A stretch of DNA of 64,000 nucleotides, from NCBI GenBank assembly GCA_027922465.2, contig BQMF02000272.1:248001-312000 (forward strand). Reading direction: 5' to 3'. How positions within the stretch are numbered: the stretch's first letter is position 1; each line of letters opens with the position of its first letter. The stretch comes from Turritopsis dohrnii. Taxonomy: Eukaryota > Cnidaria > Hydrozoa > Anthoathecata > Oceaniidae. The translations under genes and the position numbers were made by a program. Positions 32,990 to 46,251 of the stretch are shown here, in pieces. The notes below the pieces were generated by a model. It had not been told where the DNA came from. It was given only the letters and a program-made list of their open reading frames with translations, and did not search any database.

Positions 32990-35900
32990 TTAAATACATA
33001 AGTTTGACCATAATTTCGTTATGTGATAAGGTCCAATTGCCTGATTCATTTTTAATTTCCAGATATAAAATTCCGAACCTTTGAAAAAGTAATGTTCTCC
33101 ATCTCGATAATATCTGAATGCGGAGTCCAAATTGTCTGGAATACCAGGAAAGACATCAGTTATTAATTTAGGATAGCCAGCAGCAACTTCATTTAAACTG
33201 TTATCATAGAGATAGACTTTATCTTTTTTGAAAAAGTACGTATTTATCAATGTATCAGTGAATGCTGCATCAATATTGTTTGGTATACCCCTCCACCCCC
33301 TGCGTATTTCTACTGGATAACCCTGATCAACACGACCATTGCGATAGCGATAATACATATTTCCCTAAACATAAAAAGTGAGCTTTTTAAATTTAATGAA
33401 CGTTACCATAACGACATTATCGTTTCAGTTGAGAACGTTATAACGTTACTTGGGTAACTTAATAACGTTTATAGAAGAACCATAAATATCGTTATTCCAT
33501 TTGTTCTTTTTAATGATAGAACGTAATTATGAAAATCCCCTTGATAGTCACAAATACATGAGTCACAGCTATAAGAAAAGCATCAGAGAACGTGTAAAAG
33601 CATACCTTAAAAATATATGTATTCCAGTTGTATCCCCAGACAAATATCTCATCAAATTGTTTCGGCAATGTTGTCCAATTCGCTGAGACAGTTAACGGGT
33701 AGCCGTCATCCATACGATGTCCTGACGATAACCTCCAAAATTTGGTGTCATTTTCAACGTTTTTAAAGAAATAGGAGTTGCCATTGCTTAAATCACTGTA
33801 CACAGATTGTATACGACAATCAACTGAAATAAAGAGATAAAGGTGTTTGAAAACAGGTTTGTCAAATACTCTGATATGTTCAATAACAAAAAATTCTGAC
33901 AAGTTTCGAAATACCTGTACCAACTATCGGATTCATATACGGATGCCATCCATGGCTATACCCGAGGACGTGACCAAAAGAATGCTGAAATATTCTTTTC
34001 AAGTCTTTGACAGTACTTGTGGTGTTTTCATTGACGTAAATGTTATAGATTTGATTTGGCTTTGTTGATAATGTTGACATTGTTATAGCAACTCTGTTGC
34101 TCGTTAGACGATTTTCATTGGATTGTTCTAAAAAAAGCCATGGAAACATAAGGGGTGGTCTTGTTTATACAAGCATTTCTTATAGTGCAACGGGAGTGCA
34201 TTTCTATAAAAAAATGATTCCTTCAAACCTTTTGCAAAGTATATATTGATGTCGGAGATATTGGAAGACCATGTCACATCCAAATTAAACTGCTTCGACC
34301 AATCCCATACAGATCGCCAAATGCTGTCATTTTGAACTTTTTTATTGAACTTATTTGACCATGACTGGATGGAATAACTAAATGAGGCATGTACGGCGAT
34401 AAAAGCATTCTGATTTCTTAGACCTGTTGAGATATCAGGCTCACCACACCGAGGATCTTGCATGACACTTCTTGTTGAGTCAGTTAATAACCCACTCGGC
34501 TTTATACCCATTTTCCATTGAAATATAGAAATCGCTTTCATAATTTCCCTTTTGGTTGGTTTCTTTTCATTTTGGAGATAACCATACTTGATCAAATATT
34601 CCTACAATATGCAAGATTAGATTCAATATAAAATTTTTGCGGGTATTGCTTAAAAATAGGTTGAATGAACAATGAACACAGACATCTTGCTACTAGCATT
34701 TTGATTATTCGCAAATCTCTATTAAAAAAGACTCTTTCAAAGCTTTCCTGTTTACTGTTGTAATAGCAGCATCGGCATTAACGGGTATCAATTATAATCA
34801 AATAATCTTTCGTTTTTTAGAGGATTAACTCTGTCCTATACAAGGTAGAGATGGTCAATTGTTTTGGGCCGTAACCCACGGTTTCATAACCCACCAATGC
34901 TTTGAAGCTAGTAATTAACCGTATACTGATATTGGTTTAACTAGGGATACACTTTAACATATCCCTGGTTTAACTCGTTGGATTCATCTTTAAGAGATCT
35001 TAACGCATCAAACCTCTCCTCGTGCAACCCTTCCTTATAACGAGCTACTGACATACTGAAATTTGATGAGTTTCCTTCAAAGTTCACTAAATCAAAAGTC
35101 CGCTGTAATTTATTGGAAATTGACGCGTGAAAATATCCGGCAGACTTCTGCAGACTCTAGCATAAATTTCTAGTTAGAATATTCTAACAAATAAAATAAG
35201 GATAAAATAAAATGCTAGAAGAAATATTTCTTCAGTTTTACGAACTGAATTATGTAATATCTACTTTGATATCATTCTTTATTCAGTGCAGCAAGGTAAT
35301 GAAACTCCGCCTCAAAGTTGCGCGTTCCGCCTTATTTCAATATTATATCCACAATTGAAAGGTATTTCAGATATTTTCATAAATGATACGCTCAATTTGA
35401 TTCAAAAAATCAAGAAAATATACGAAGCTGACGAGTTTCTTCGGCAGTTTGTTTACATTTCGTCATATTTTGTTTACTTAAAGTGTGAAGGATGTCATTT
35501 ATGTATGTTCAACTCAACCACTGATGAAACTATGGCGAAATTTGATAGTATTATTTATCAAAAAATGGAAGAGATGCTTGATAGATCAAACTTAAGGAAA
35601 TTCATAAGAACTACATAAGAACATCTACCCCCAAGTTTGATTGGTATCCTCAATTCATTAAATTTGCTTCGTTCATTCTCTGATTTTCTCTATGTTAGCA
35701 ATAACAATAAATGCAGTCCTCAAAACCCCATACCATCCTATCATGATATAGCGACACTCCTCATTGCTTTCAACGCCAATTCAACTTTTGCAGGAAAAAT
35801 TCAGCCTCGCCAAGGTTTTACATCATATCTCATCCTTAAATGCACTTTATCAGTGAAAAAGGTTTAACTTCTCCTTCGGACACGAAATATTCATGGAAAC

Positions 35901-36185
35901 AGAAAAAGCCGTGCTATTCGAGAGCAGCTCTTAACAATGTTTTTCTCGCTTTTATGATCTTATAAATGGCTCTGCATCATCATCATAATCTAACTGTTCT
36001 TGGATGGGGGGAATGGATATTTTTGATTTCATTGAAGACATGAAGATTTTAGAATCGATGAATGTACTTACCACAGCTTCGTCACTGTACTGTCGGCTGT
36101 TGCTTTTACCGAACGTAATAGGTAATGAAGCCGCATCATTCAGGATTAGAGTAAGTGTCAAAAAACTCGCAAACCACTTCTCCAT
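32990..36185 (-). CDS. Matrix metalloproteinase-like protein with a dead zinc motif
   Basis: Exons 36185-36072, 34601-34229, 34127-33915, 33823-33606 and 33364-32990 join in frame to 430 residues. Order: signal peptide (MEKWFASFLTLTLILNDAAS); propeptide with the cysteine switch PRCGEPD; catalytic-domain start (WDWSKQFNLDVTWSSNISDI); zinc motif FQHSFGHVLGYSHGWHPYMN; then a four-bladed hemopexin domain framed by DCRI and a C-terminal Cys (WSNLC). In active MMPs the motif is HExxHxxGxxH; here the three His and the Met-turn stay but the catalytic Glu is Ser (codon TCT). The segment that normally holds the structural Zn/Ca ligands (HGDGYPFDG-like) is replaced by unrelated sequence. It should be secreted, bind zinc and matrix partners, but not cleave. 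The weakest join is the 34229 donor (AAAAG|GTTTGA). Confidence 0.8.
35286..35618 (+). CDS. Uncertain ORF inside the metalloproteinase intron
   Basis: Open for about 110 codons following TTTATTCAG (acceptor-like). It would be a small Cys-containing, helix-rich protein (YEADEFLRQFVYISSYFVYL, CEGCHLCMF). There is no ATG of its own. A hydrophobic stretch near 34740-34790 (AFLFTVVIAASALTG) could be a signal-peptide exon, but I found no convincing start or junction. Confidence 0.3.
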   Translation: MQQGNETPPQSCAFRLISILYPQLKGISDIFINDTLNLIQKIKKIYEADEFLRQFVYISSYFVYLKCEGCHLCMFNSTTDETMAKFDSIIYQKMEEMLDRSNLRKFIRTT

Positions 36186-36215
36186 GAGGCTTTTTGATTT
36201 GTTGTAGAAAACCAA

Positions 36216-39030
36216 AGATGATATGCTTGGAGATATGATGCTTTTAGCAAAACTCGTTTTTGCAAGATTTATTGTTGTGAGTGATGATTTTGCACAATCA
36301 TATGGTAAATGATGATGTCAAAAAATTTATGACTCGTTTTTAACTAATTAACCGAATCTTATCGAGCCTACGATTCATATGTTTTCATGGTAAACAAAGA
36401 AGGTATTTTTAAATAAGCTTTTGGGTATTCAGTTATAAACAGACAGGTGTGATCAGATTACAATACTGTCTATTTTATTTTCGGATATTTTTTTTCATTG
36501 TTTAAAGAAGAACTTATTAGTGGCTAGAATGGAGTTTTTTGAAGAGCGGCAAGCTTGACACAACATACAAAAGATGCGAAATTTGAATAGAGATGCTGTT
36601 AACAAATGCTTTAGGCTGTGTTCGGACGTCCGAACATGGTGGTAACGGTGACGTGAAATACTTCACGTTTCGCATTTTTTCACAAAACAATTGTGATATT
36701 AGAATGGTTGCAAAGAATGTCTTGGTAAACTTACTTGATATGTTCTTGATACAGAGGATCTTATTAAATTATACTAGTTATTCACTGTAATATTTACCGG
36801 CTAGATGGTTTAAGGGCTCAGCGTACCTTTTACTCATATATGCATTACATAACTTTTTCCGTTATTTATTTTTACCATTACATTTTAAGTAAAAATATAT
36901 TTTTACTTTAAATAAATTTTTTTTTTCAACGCTGTATCCAACGGTGTATAAAAGGGGATATATTTACATAAGTAATAAGGAAGAAATTAGTCTGCGAAAA
37001 CGATCAAAAATACGGACTTTTGTTTGCTTCTTTGAACTCCAACTCCTGCAGAAAAGGTTTTTACATCTTTTTTTGTTTGTGGCGATTCCTCACAATTAGT
37101 GGAAACAAAGTGTCCCCGTGAATCTCAATTAATGGTTTTGTTCTGGAGAAAAACAGTTTTTTGTTTTTTCCATACTTTTGCGCTATTGGATAGTTGAAAA
37201 CAATCTCGGATTTTGAGCCAATCAGGAGTTTTCTCTAAAATTACGGGCACACTTTTCATTAACAGGCTTTCATCTACTGCTTTTGAGTATAATAACAGAT
37301 TGTATTAAAGGTTGTCATAACTTAGAAATGTTGAATAACAAAAAATGCCCATAACTTTCTCAAAAAGCATTATTTTTCGCTGTAACTTTAATTGTAGTGT
37401 AATAATAACCTAATGATTGCATTTGTCAAAAACAATATGAAAAAGTAAATTTTCACTTTTGAAACGTACACTGAGACCTTAATTCCTGATTGGAAAGGTA
37501 AAGGCTTACAACTTGTCAAAAAGGCCGCCATTCCTGGATTATCGTGCAAAACAAAAAATAAACACTTAAAGTGTGACTGAAAAAAAAAATATTTCCACGA
37601 TGACACTCCTTAAGTATCTTCTTTATTGATAGGTGCGTCTCACTTGTGAAAAACTTCAATTTTATTATTACTGGCGATATAATTATAAAGTCACACTGTA
37701 ATAACTCCCCCGCGGTGATATGGCAAAAAGTTAACGTTTGAACATGGAAACTATCTGTTTAACAGTGCGAATAGTTCGGATTGCACCTGTCAACCATGAT
37801 TGACAGCACTATTTACACGAGTAAACAGAAAATATTCCATGGTAATACAAATGCTTAACAATCATAGATGTAAACAGCAAATTGAACGGAACCGTAATAT
37901 TTCCTCGAACTTTTCTTTAGTCTCCTGTCAATGTAGGAAATCTGTTCACCCAGGGTTGTAATTTCAAGAAGATTACCTAAAAGAAAACATTTACATCACA
38001 GTGAAAAGGAAACAAAACATCTAAATAAAAACTCGGTTATTTCAACTTATTCTCAAAGGTATTTCAAGGCAAGCTTCGTACTGTATTCACACTTGACCTT
38101 TTGCCACTTATCTGAAATACCATAATCTGTCTGAATTAAAAGGATGGAATTTCAGTTTTGACAGGAAATTGGATTTTAAAATCACTTACAGGTACATTAG
38201 TAGATGTGACAAACACTTCAGCCGAAACAACATTCATCTGTAAAGTAAAACTTTCCGAGCATAAAAGAAACCAACCATTTTTATTGGCTGAAAGAAATAT
38301 TTTAAGACGCTAATAACGAACGCTATAAAGAAATTTTCTGGAAAGACTAATTTTCCAGGTTGCTGCACGAGAGTGATCATTTCACTGTCGAGCCAAAACA
38401 ACTTTTGTTACAAATTTAACCATTTCGCAACGAACAATAAGATTATTAAAAGTATTAAAATTAAAAGTATTATCAGAAATGACATCAGTACTTGTTTGAA
38501 AAAGGCTGACGAATAAAATAAAATAAAAATATGCTCTGGCTATTTACTTCAATTTCTAGAGAAAGAACGTTTGATCTACTCATTTGTTGTCTTGAGGAGA
38601 ATTCTCTTTATGACTTTCTTACCTTCCTTTTATCCATGAACAGAATCCTTACAACAAGGAAAAAAAATCTTTATATCATCTTTTTTATAATCTTTAAGGT
38701 CACTGCGAAGGAGTGCCTTTTTATAGAAAGGTGTACATTAACTATTCCAATTAAACTGCTCTTCGTCGCTTAAATTTGGTGACTTTGCGCTCTGGGTAGA
38801 ATTTATTTGGCAATTACAAAATTGGCGGATCAGAAAGATTTGCTAATTTTTTTATATTTCAAGTCGATTGCGTATTTTAAATATTCTGAAAATCGCTTAT
38901 TGGTTTCCGACAATGTTATTGAGACTCATAACGATGACTTGTCATTTGTGGGAAGTATTGCATCATCATATACATATAGGTAAACAAACTTCAGATTGAT
39001 TAAATTCCACGTAAGGTCAAGGACAACGTT
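36216..39030. other. Non-coding stretch
   Basis: No supported gene. AT-rich with a perfect TTCGGACGTCCGAA palindrome near 36618-36631. Short open frames lack coding character. Confidence 0.5.
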
Positions 39031-39298
39031 TTTTTTTTTTTTTTTTTCTAAATTGATTGCTCCCTACAAGGCTACTACTAGGCAGAGAGCTACACACTCC
39101 AGCTGACAATCATTTCAACTTTTTGGCACTAATATCTAACTTACCCCTCACCCAGCCATATTAACCCCGAAACATCTGAAGAATTCACGGGGGAACGGGC
39201 TGGTAGCAGTACTAGCAGGGACGTGGCCGGTAGAATTTGCGGGATTCGAACCGGTACCTCTGGTGTGCCAGTCGAACACGTTACCGTTATGCCACCTG
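39031..39298 (-). mobile_element. tRNA-derived SINE with poly(A) tail
   Basis: On the complementary strand it starts GCAGGTGGCATAACGGTAAC (A-box-like), carries GGTACCGGTTCGAATCCCGC (B box), a 200-bp body and ends in an A-run (T-run at 39031-39050). Promoter boxes plus terminal poly(A) define a SINE copied by a LINE machinery in trans. Confidence 0.75.
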
Positions 39299-40749
39299 CA
39301 AAACTATTCTACGACCCCATCTTTTTGGTTTAACTATTCTTTAGTGAGGTTTTCAATATTCCAAAATCACTTTTGGTTTTCGCATATATTAAGTCAATCA
39401 ACATATTTTCTGATTTATGCAGTTTTTATATACAGTCGTTTTAAATGCATGCTAGGTCAACTTTAATATCTTAGTTAGACAGTGACATCACAACTGCCAG
39501 AATGTTTTGCCAAATTCACCTCTTCACAGAAACAGATTAAAAGACCAAAGTTCCGCATTAGAGCAGACAGCCATTAAAAGAATGATAACAAAGCATCTAG
39601 TACAGTGACACAGAGAGAATTTGTGACGTATTCACAATGTTGCTTTTTGCGATGATTCTTTCCTATATTTTTATGATGGGAGTGATAAGATTTGTAATGT
39701 ATATTTCGTATTACACAAATGTATTTCATTGATGTATTGTTGGAAAGTCTGCTTCCCTTTTAAATATGTTTTTTTAATGTCTCAATTCCAACCAATAAAA
39801 AGGAGATATGCGTCAGTTTCTGATTCGAGTCTCTATTAGTTCCCAGTGCACTTTTCATATGAATTGAAAATCAGACAATTTGTTTTTTTCTTATTCTGAA
39901 CTAATAATAAACATTTGTTTGTTTTCTGTGTGAGTAATGCAAGACCAACATTTTTGAGCTTCACTACTACAAGTATGCGTTCAAGAAATGTGGTGCATGT
40001 CAATAAAACCATCTCGAAATTGTTGAAACCACTTGCTGTTGTTGATTGAACACACAACTTTGACGTCAGCCTAACGCGTGGGCAAAATATCTCACTGGAA
40101 GCTTGTGACATTCGCTTTCGTAGAACACGTTATGATGGAGAATAGTTAGACAATACTACCAAACACTTGCTGAAAATTGTCTATTTCAGTGTATCGGAAA
40201 GCCACTGAAAAAGTTAACGATATAAAAGCTTTTAATCTTTTTCTTTAAAGACATGTGATACACTCTCATTTCCGTTTCAATAGGTAACTACTTAACATAT
40301 TACTATTGGCTCGGAAATTTAGAAAAAATTGTGAACCTCTGTCTCGCATGATCGAACTACAATGTGTTCGACAAAACCTTCCTTATAAAAGTCTTGTAAA
40401 TAGAACCTATATAAAAGTCAAAGGTTTCCAAAAACAGAAAATGATATTGATAATGTGCTTGCCTATCCTTCTAAACAGATTTACTAATTGTCCTGCGAGC
40501 AAATTTTCATTTTTTAATTATGGAAAGACAACCAAGTTAAATTTTCACGAAATTTGGTCAAAGTAAATACAAGCTAAATATCCATAAACGACACCGGTTA
40601 TACTTACCCCCTGAAATGCTTATATCATAAGTCAATTTATCAAAATTATTTCCATATTGTTTTGCCTCACATTTGTGCATTCCCAAAAACTTAGTACTTC
40701 AGATATAAACACACAGAAGCGGGAAAAGGAAATCAGAAGAGAACCGGTC
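39299..40749. other. Non-coding stretch
   Basis: No gene or clear repeat could be supported. Confidence 0.4.
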
Positions 40750-40972
40750 AAGGGGGGTTTACATGTAAAGTTTCTTGAAAGATTTGTCTTTTATACAGAT
40801 GTTTTAAGGCTTTAAATTTAAATTGTACACCAAAAAGTCAACTTTTTAGCGTCTCAACTCATTAATTATTCATGACCGCGTTGACTTTTTGATGTACAAT
40901 CTAAATTTAAAGCCTTAAAACACCAGCTTAAAAGAAATATTTTTCAAGAATCTTTACGTGTAAACCCCCCTT
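40750..40972. mobile_element. Foldback MITE
   Basis: AAGGGGGGTTTACATGTAAAG is inverted at the right as CTTTACGTGTAAACCCCCCTT. The arms include TTTTAAGGCTTTAAATTTA and GTACA(C/T)CAAAAAGTCAAC pairing over nearly the whole 223 bp. Non-coding. Confidence 0.85.
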
Positions 40973-43369
40973 CACACAATTAATTTCACAAGTAAGTAGA
41001 TACCTTTTGCAACAAGGAAGCATTTATGTCAACCATGGTCAAAATCTCTTTGTATACAAGATATTCATCAATTTACTTTCCTCAATTGTCTGATCTAAAC
41101 GGAAGCAGTAATCATAAAAATACAAGCAAAGTAAATTACCAAAATTACTAAAAGAGAGATTAAGAGATGAACAATTGAAAAGAAAGATATTGAATTTATA
41201 TGAAAGCAAGAAATACTAAATTGATTTATGAGAAATTTGATACAATGCAATATTGTTCTGCAAACTATATCTCTGTGATAAGGCGTTTCTGTTCGGTAAC
41301 TTGTCTTTACATGATAACAAAATAATAGATTGAGTGTTTAAATATGTTTTTCTTTTAAATAATATTATTTCGGAAATTCTGCATCCATACGATGGTTGGC
41401 GCTGGAAATAAAGTATTTCTTGAATTAATCAAGAACTAGTTTCTATAGATGCTAGATATCGACAAAGATGGTAGAGTGAATTGTTGTTTGACAATTAGGT
41501 CTGTATATTTTTATGTTGAATTCCAAAAAACAATATTCAAGTCAAAATAGGAGCTTTTACCCTGTGTAGTGAGATAAAAAATGCCAAATATCGAAACATT
41601 TGTGATTTAGAAACGTAGAATTCAATAAAAAAATATTTAAAACAAAGAATTTTTATTCTTAAAAATTGTTATAAACGATTATTGTCAGTCGTCACTCTTT
41701 ATGTTCACTTCCATCTTTGCAAAGCTCTTCTCCTTTCGTGTACCAAAACAAGAAACCTGCACGCTAACGGTCAGTGCGCCCTGATCTCATAGATCTAACA
41801 AATTCGGACATAATAAATGTGGGAAAACATACTTTCCCTGTTGCTACAAACAATGATAATAATTACGGTGGTCCATAGGTGACATTTTAGTATTATTGTA
41901 TTATTTTGACATAAATAATTGAAGTCGCAATAAGTGCGAGATACTAAGTCGATAATTAGCATTAGTACAAGATGCGAACTGGCATTAGTGCAAGGTATCA
42001 AGGTATTAAGTTGCTAAAGTGTAAAAGGTTTCCGACATTTTGACTGCACGGATGCGAGGTCAGAAAAAAATGCCAGTAGTTCGTAGAAGTCACGTGTCGA
42101 AATGGCGGTATGAGGGATTGTAGGTTTTGAAAATTTACATTTTCAGTGTAGAATATGTAAGATAGGGCTTACATTAGCTTAATGATGTTAAAAATCAAGC
42201 ACGATACATCAAAGGAGTATTTATTGGTCTCAGGGCATATTCTGTTGATTTTCTGTCAACGTGAACACAGGGAATGAACGTAAAATTTCTTTACTAGTCG
42301 AAACCCAAGTTAGCCTGTAAACTAAAAGGTTTTTCCACTAGCAACCAAAAAAGCAGGGCCAACTTTGAGTGAAATGCTGTGATTATAGTCTAATAATAGT
42401 AATAATAGATAATAGTGTTAGAGTTAGAATCAGCTTGGCTGAAATTGTCAACCTATTCTCTTTTTTGTTAATTATTAAAATTTTACAACAAACCTGCGAA
42501 AAAAACATTTATGTTCTATGTCTATAGTTTTAAATATACAGTTATCATCATACAGAATGAATGAATGTCACTATTCCTGTCACCATGACAACGAGTGGAT
42601 GTTTGTTACTGTGCTGTATCAATTGGAACGCTCGGTTAATGTTTTTTATTTCATGTGACTTCTTTGGATTCAAGAGTTTATTAATTCAAGTAGCCAAAGT
42701 TTCTTGACAAACCTCAGGATTCACAGTTTAAATACTCAGTGGATTCAACTGCTTTATACTGTGTCAATAAATAAAATCTTTCTTACTTTCAAAACTTCAT
42801 AAGAAATGATTTAAAGTCGTTGATTTGATTTTTATAAACAACTCCGTACATTGTATCTTTTTGATGTACTATTAGTTATTGTGCAAAGTTAAAGAGAGTT
42901 CTTGTTCATGATAGCAACTATAGTTGATGCAATGACTGAAGTCGCCGATCCAAAAACGAACATTGGCCTGTTAAGAATCCTTTGTTAAAAACATTCAGTG
43001 AAGTTCTGAAAGCGCGTAGTTGCAACTTCAAAGCTGTACACTGCGAAATTGTGGAACAGATAGCAAAGATTTATTGTCAACAAAGTTTTTATTTTTGTTG
43101 TGTTGTTACGCCTGGGTATTGGTCCTCTTATATATTTTCGTGATGATGGAGATGCTACAAGCAGTTCTGTGATGATGGGGATGTTTCAAGCATTTAATGT
43201 TGTAACACAGTGTGTGTACTGACTGTAAAATAAAGGGAGAGAAGGGAGAAAATATGACCACTTGGAGACCTTGCCACGAAGTTGCAATTGCAATATGGTA
43301 ATCTTAACGGACCCGCAATGGAATCTTTCTTTCTTTAGTAGGATGGGAAAAATACGGTTTTGAAGTTAC
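40973..43369. other. Non-coding stretch
   Basis: AT-rich, no gene or obvious repeat structure supported. Confidence 0.4.
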
Positions 43370-43722
43370 TTAAGGTGTGAGTAAGGGAAAAAAACGTGTT
43401 TTTGTTTTTTAATTAATTCTTTTGACAGGAATATGTTTATATCAAGTATGATACCTTTTTGGAAAGCTTATTTACATCTCCAAACGCCCGTGTTAAAAAT
43501 TTTGAGTAAAAATAAAAAAAATTTGGAGCTACGTTTTTACAACAAGGTTCATTTTCTTTGACTCATTCTAAAATTTAAAATTTTTAGTTTACCTCAAAAT
43601 TTTTAACATGGGCTTTTAGAGATGTAAATAAGCTTTCCAAAAATGTATCATAGTTGATATAAACATATTCTTGTCAAAAGGATTAACTAAAAAACAAAGA
43701 CACGTTTTTCCCCTTACCTTAA
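43370..43722. mobile_element. Foldback MITE with TTAAGG ends
   Basis: TTAAGGTGTGAGTAAGGGAA is mirrored by TTTCCCCTTACCTTAA-like sequence. Long arms contain GAATATGTTTATATCAA and GGAAAGCTTATTTACATCTC in inverted copies. No coding content. Confidence 0.8.
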
Positions 43723-45669
43723 ACATAAAACAAATAATAATAATACAACTTGAAGTAAATGTTTCATGCAGAAATTCTGTAATTATCAGAGAAATTCTCA
43801 GAATTAAGACATCTCTGGTTTTTAATACTTTGAAGGATATATTTAAGAAGTATTTCACATAAAGTCCCAACCATAAAATTTAATAACTTACAATATTGAT
43901 ACAAAAAAAGATGTAAAAAGTTGTAAAGATGTAAAAAGTTGCATTTTTCGTATTTTTATGTTTTGATAAGAATTATTCATTGTAAACATCATGCCGGTCG
44001 ACAACCTTGTACCCAGAGTTTCATTGTAAACATCATGAATTCCAGAAACTTTCTTAAAATCAGTTAAGGCACGTGTAATCAGTTTAGGCACGTGTAATTT
44101 TTTCAACTTGCCAGACCATGTGTTTCATTTCTCACAAGTTTGAAGTTATACAATTTAAGCTATGGGATTTCAGTTTTTGGTTAAAACGATTAGCTAATCT
44201 TCATTTTAAAGCATCGAGAGATTGAACCACGTCAGAAGATTGGGAGTAAGGTTATTACGCAAGATTTAAAAAATTGTAAAACTTAGGTAATTTGATAGTA
44301 TCTGAATGATATTCGTTACTTAATATGTAAACAATATGACTGTACAAAAACGAAGATCTAAAGTTCATTCTCATTGTGTTGTATTGGAGGTATAAGACAA
44401 AAGAGAGATTCTTATTTTTCTATTAAATTCAGATAATCACTTTTCGTGTGTGATGCGCTCTTTGCCTTTTTTTTTTTTTAAAAAAAAAAAAACAGATTTG
44501 TGTTTGTTCTGTTATTGATTTCCATGACAACGGACAATGATGACAACATTTTTTTTATTGTAGCTAACACTGACTCACTTCCCTGTAGTTCCTCTAACAG
44601 ATGGTATTTGGTACTTTTGCCAAAATCTTGGAATCCTGGTGACGTCATGCTCATGAAGCAGTTTATATTCTTACACGAAGATAAAGAGTATATCCAAAAA
44701 GCCCGATGAAATTTAACACGGTAGCTAATTGATTAACACAAATAGTGAATTTGATCAAGTGAGTGGTAAACCCAAACATTCCCATCTAATCTGATGAAAC
44801 ATAAATTTCTCCTGAAATGTCCAGGAATAAAGAATGCATTCTCTTCCTCGATACGTTGACCTGCTCTCATCATACGCATACATCGTATTCTCTCTAATAA
44901 GCGCCCAGGCGGTTATAACTTTTTTTGAAGGCGATTAAGTTATGCCATTCTTAGTGCAATTGACGCCTTCAATAAATTGGAAAAATTAAAAGCTATTCAT
45001 TTTTTGGAAGATTTTAAATTTTTTTTCACTTGTAAACATCATGAAACTATAAAAGACAATCTTTCGTTTCTATTACGTTATTTTCGTTTCTTCTCTAAAA
45101 TCCTAATTACCAGCCGATTAATTACCAGCCGAGGGTTACTAATTACCAGCCAATTAATTTTCGTTTAAATATTATCATTTGTAACAACTGTCCCGGCTGT
45201 TATTGGAGAGGGTATGATTGCTCATTTGTAGCAAAATTCAAGATATGTATTTGCATTCACATTCAAGAATTTTTTTTTTTTTATATATATATATTCAAGG
45301 AAAATTTACATTCTCAAGAAATTTACATTCTCAAGAAATTTACATTCACATTCAAACAAAAAATTTAACCACTTCATATTCAACAGCTTTTTTTATGCAA
45401 GGCGAAATTATATTCAAGGATTTTCCGTAACCTAAATCTGGTCCGCAAAATTGTCGGAAACTGTTGAAAAACTGAGATAAGGGGTAAGGTGTATGACAAT
45501 TGCGTGAATGACATGTGGACAATCGCGTGAATGACATGTGGACAATGTTGAAGCTAGACGAACAAAGGCTGAAGAAGTGTGATTAAAATAATGAGTTTTG
45601 AGTTTTCTGCATAAATTGTTGGACGTTTACCGTTTTGTTTATTTGGCTTATTTGGGACAAAATGGAACA
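43723..45669. other. Non-coding stretch with simple and short tandem repeats
   Basis: Contains T12A13 (44469-44494), three copies of AATTACCAGCC (about 45105-45155), repeated AAGAAATTTACATTC (45290-45350) and a doubled GCGTGAATGACATGTGGACAAT (45501-45545). No supported gene. Confidence 0.55.
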
Positions 45670-46251
45670 ACATCGAGGAGCAGAAAGTTATCTTGCAGGC
45701 ACTTTTATGAGGAATCAGAATCAGAGATCACGGAGAGATGTGTGGATAAACGTTGCCCATCAGTTCTACTGCACATTTCAAGTAAAGGATGCTGAAGGTA
45801 ACAAATATTAAAACCTTTAGTGGTGTCTTTACTTTTAGCAATGCATCCCAGGGAAAACAGCAATGCATTTCGTATAATTATTCATGAAAATAATGAGCAT
45901 AGTATGCAAAACTTAGCCCATATCACCAGGTATAAAAATATCTTCCATCATTTAGGACGCTTGAATATAGATAGTGAAGAAGATGTTTATTTACTACATT
46001 TGGTCTTTCTCCCAAGAATCAAGCAAGCGGTAGCCTATTTTATTGCAGAAAAAAATTGGTCGTCACAAAAGATGTGGATGAATGGAATGTCCGAAATTGA
46101 GAGCAACACCAAGTTGCGGATGATTTCTCCACTGTTGGATCAGATGACATTTTTTGTTTCTCCTTCTCTTTTCAATGATGGTTTTTCACTTGCAGACGTC
46201 AAGGACGTATGGAATCATGTCTTATCCTCTAGAACGCATGCTGCAGCTTGA
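45670..46251 (+). pseudogene. Relic of an integrase-type DDE transposase, C-terminal end
   Basis: Two frames adjoin at about 45799-45840. The first reads AGTFMRNQNQRSRRDVWINV, matching the (R)NQRIERLWRDV signature around the catalytic Glu, but the Glu is lost. The second reads DVYLLHLVFLPRIKQAVAYF and WSSQKMWMNGM, matching HLFALHYVYLPRI...PxQLWxxGM. Only the tail of the family is present, so the gene is dead. Confidence 0.6.

Noticed and set aside
34130..34228. Coding read-through LKESFFYRNALPL in the metalloproteinase gene
   Set aside because: It ends in a stop at a T7 run. Treating it as intron (AAAAG|GTTTGA to TTTTTTTAG) keeps phase. A one-base error in the T run remains a possible alternative.
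39240..39298. Functional tRNA gene on the minus strand
   Set aside because: The anticodon arm does not fold properly, and the unit continues into a 200-bp body and poly(A), so it is a SINE head.
45598..45795. 65-codon plus frame MSFLHKLLDVYRF...
   Set aside because: Overlaps the better-supported relic integrase frame and has no recognised domain.
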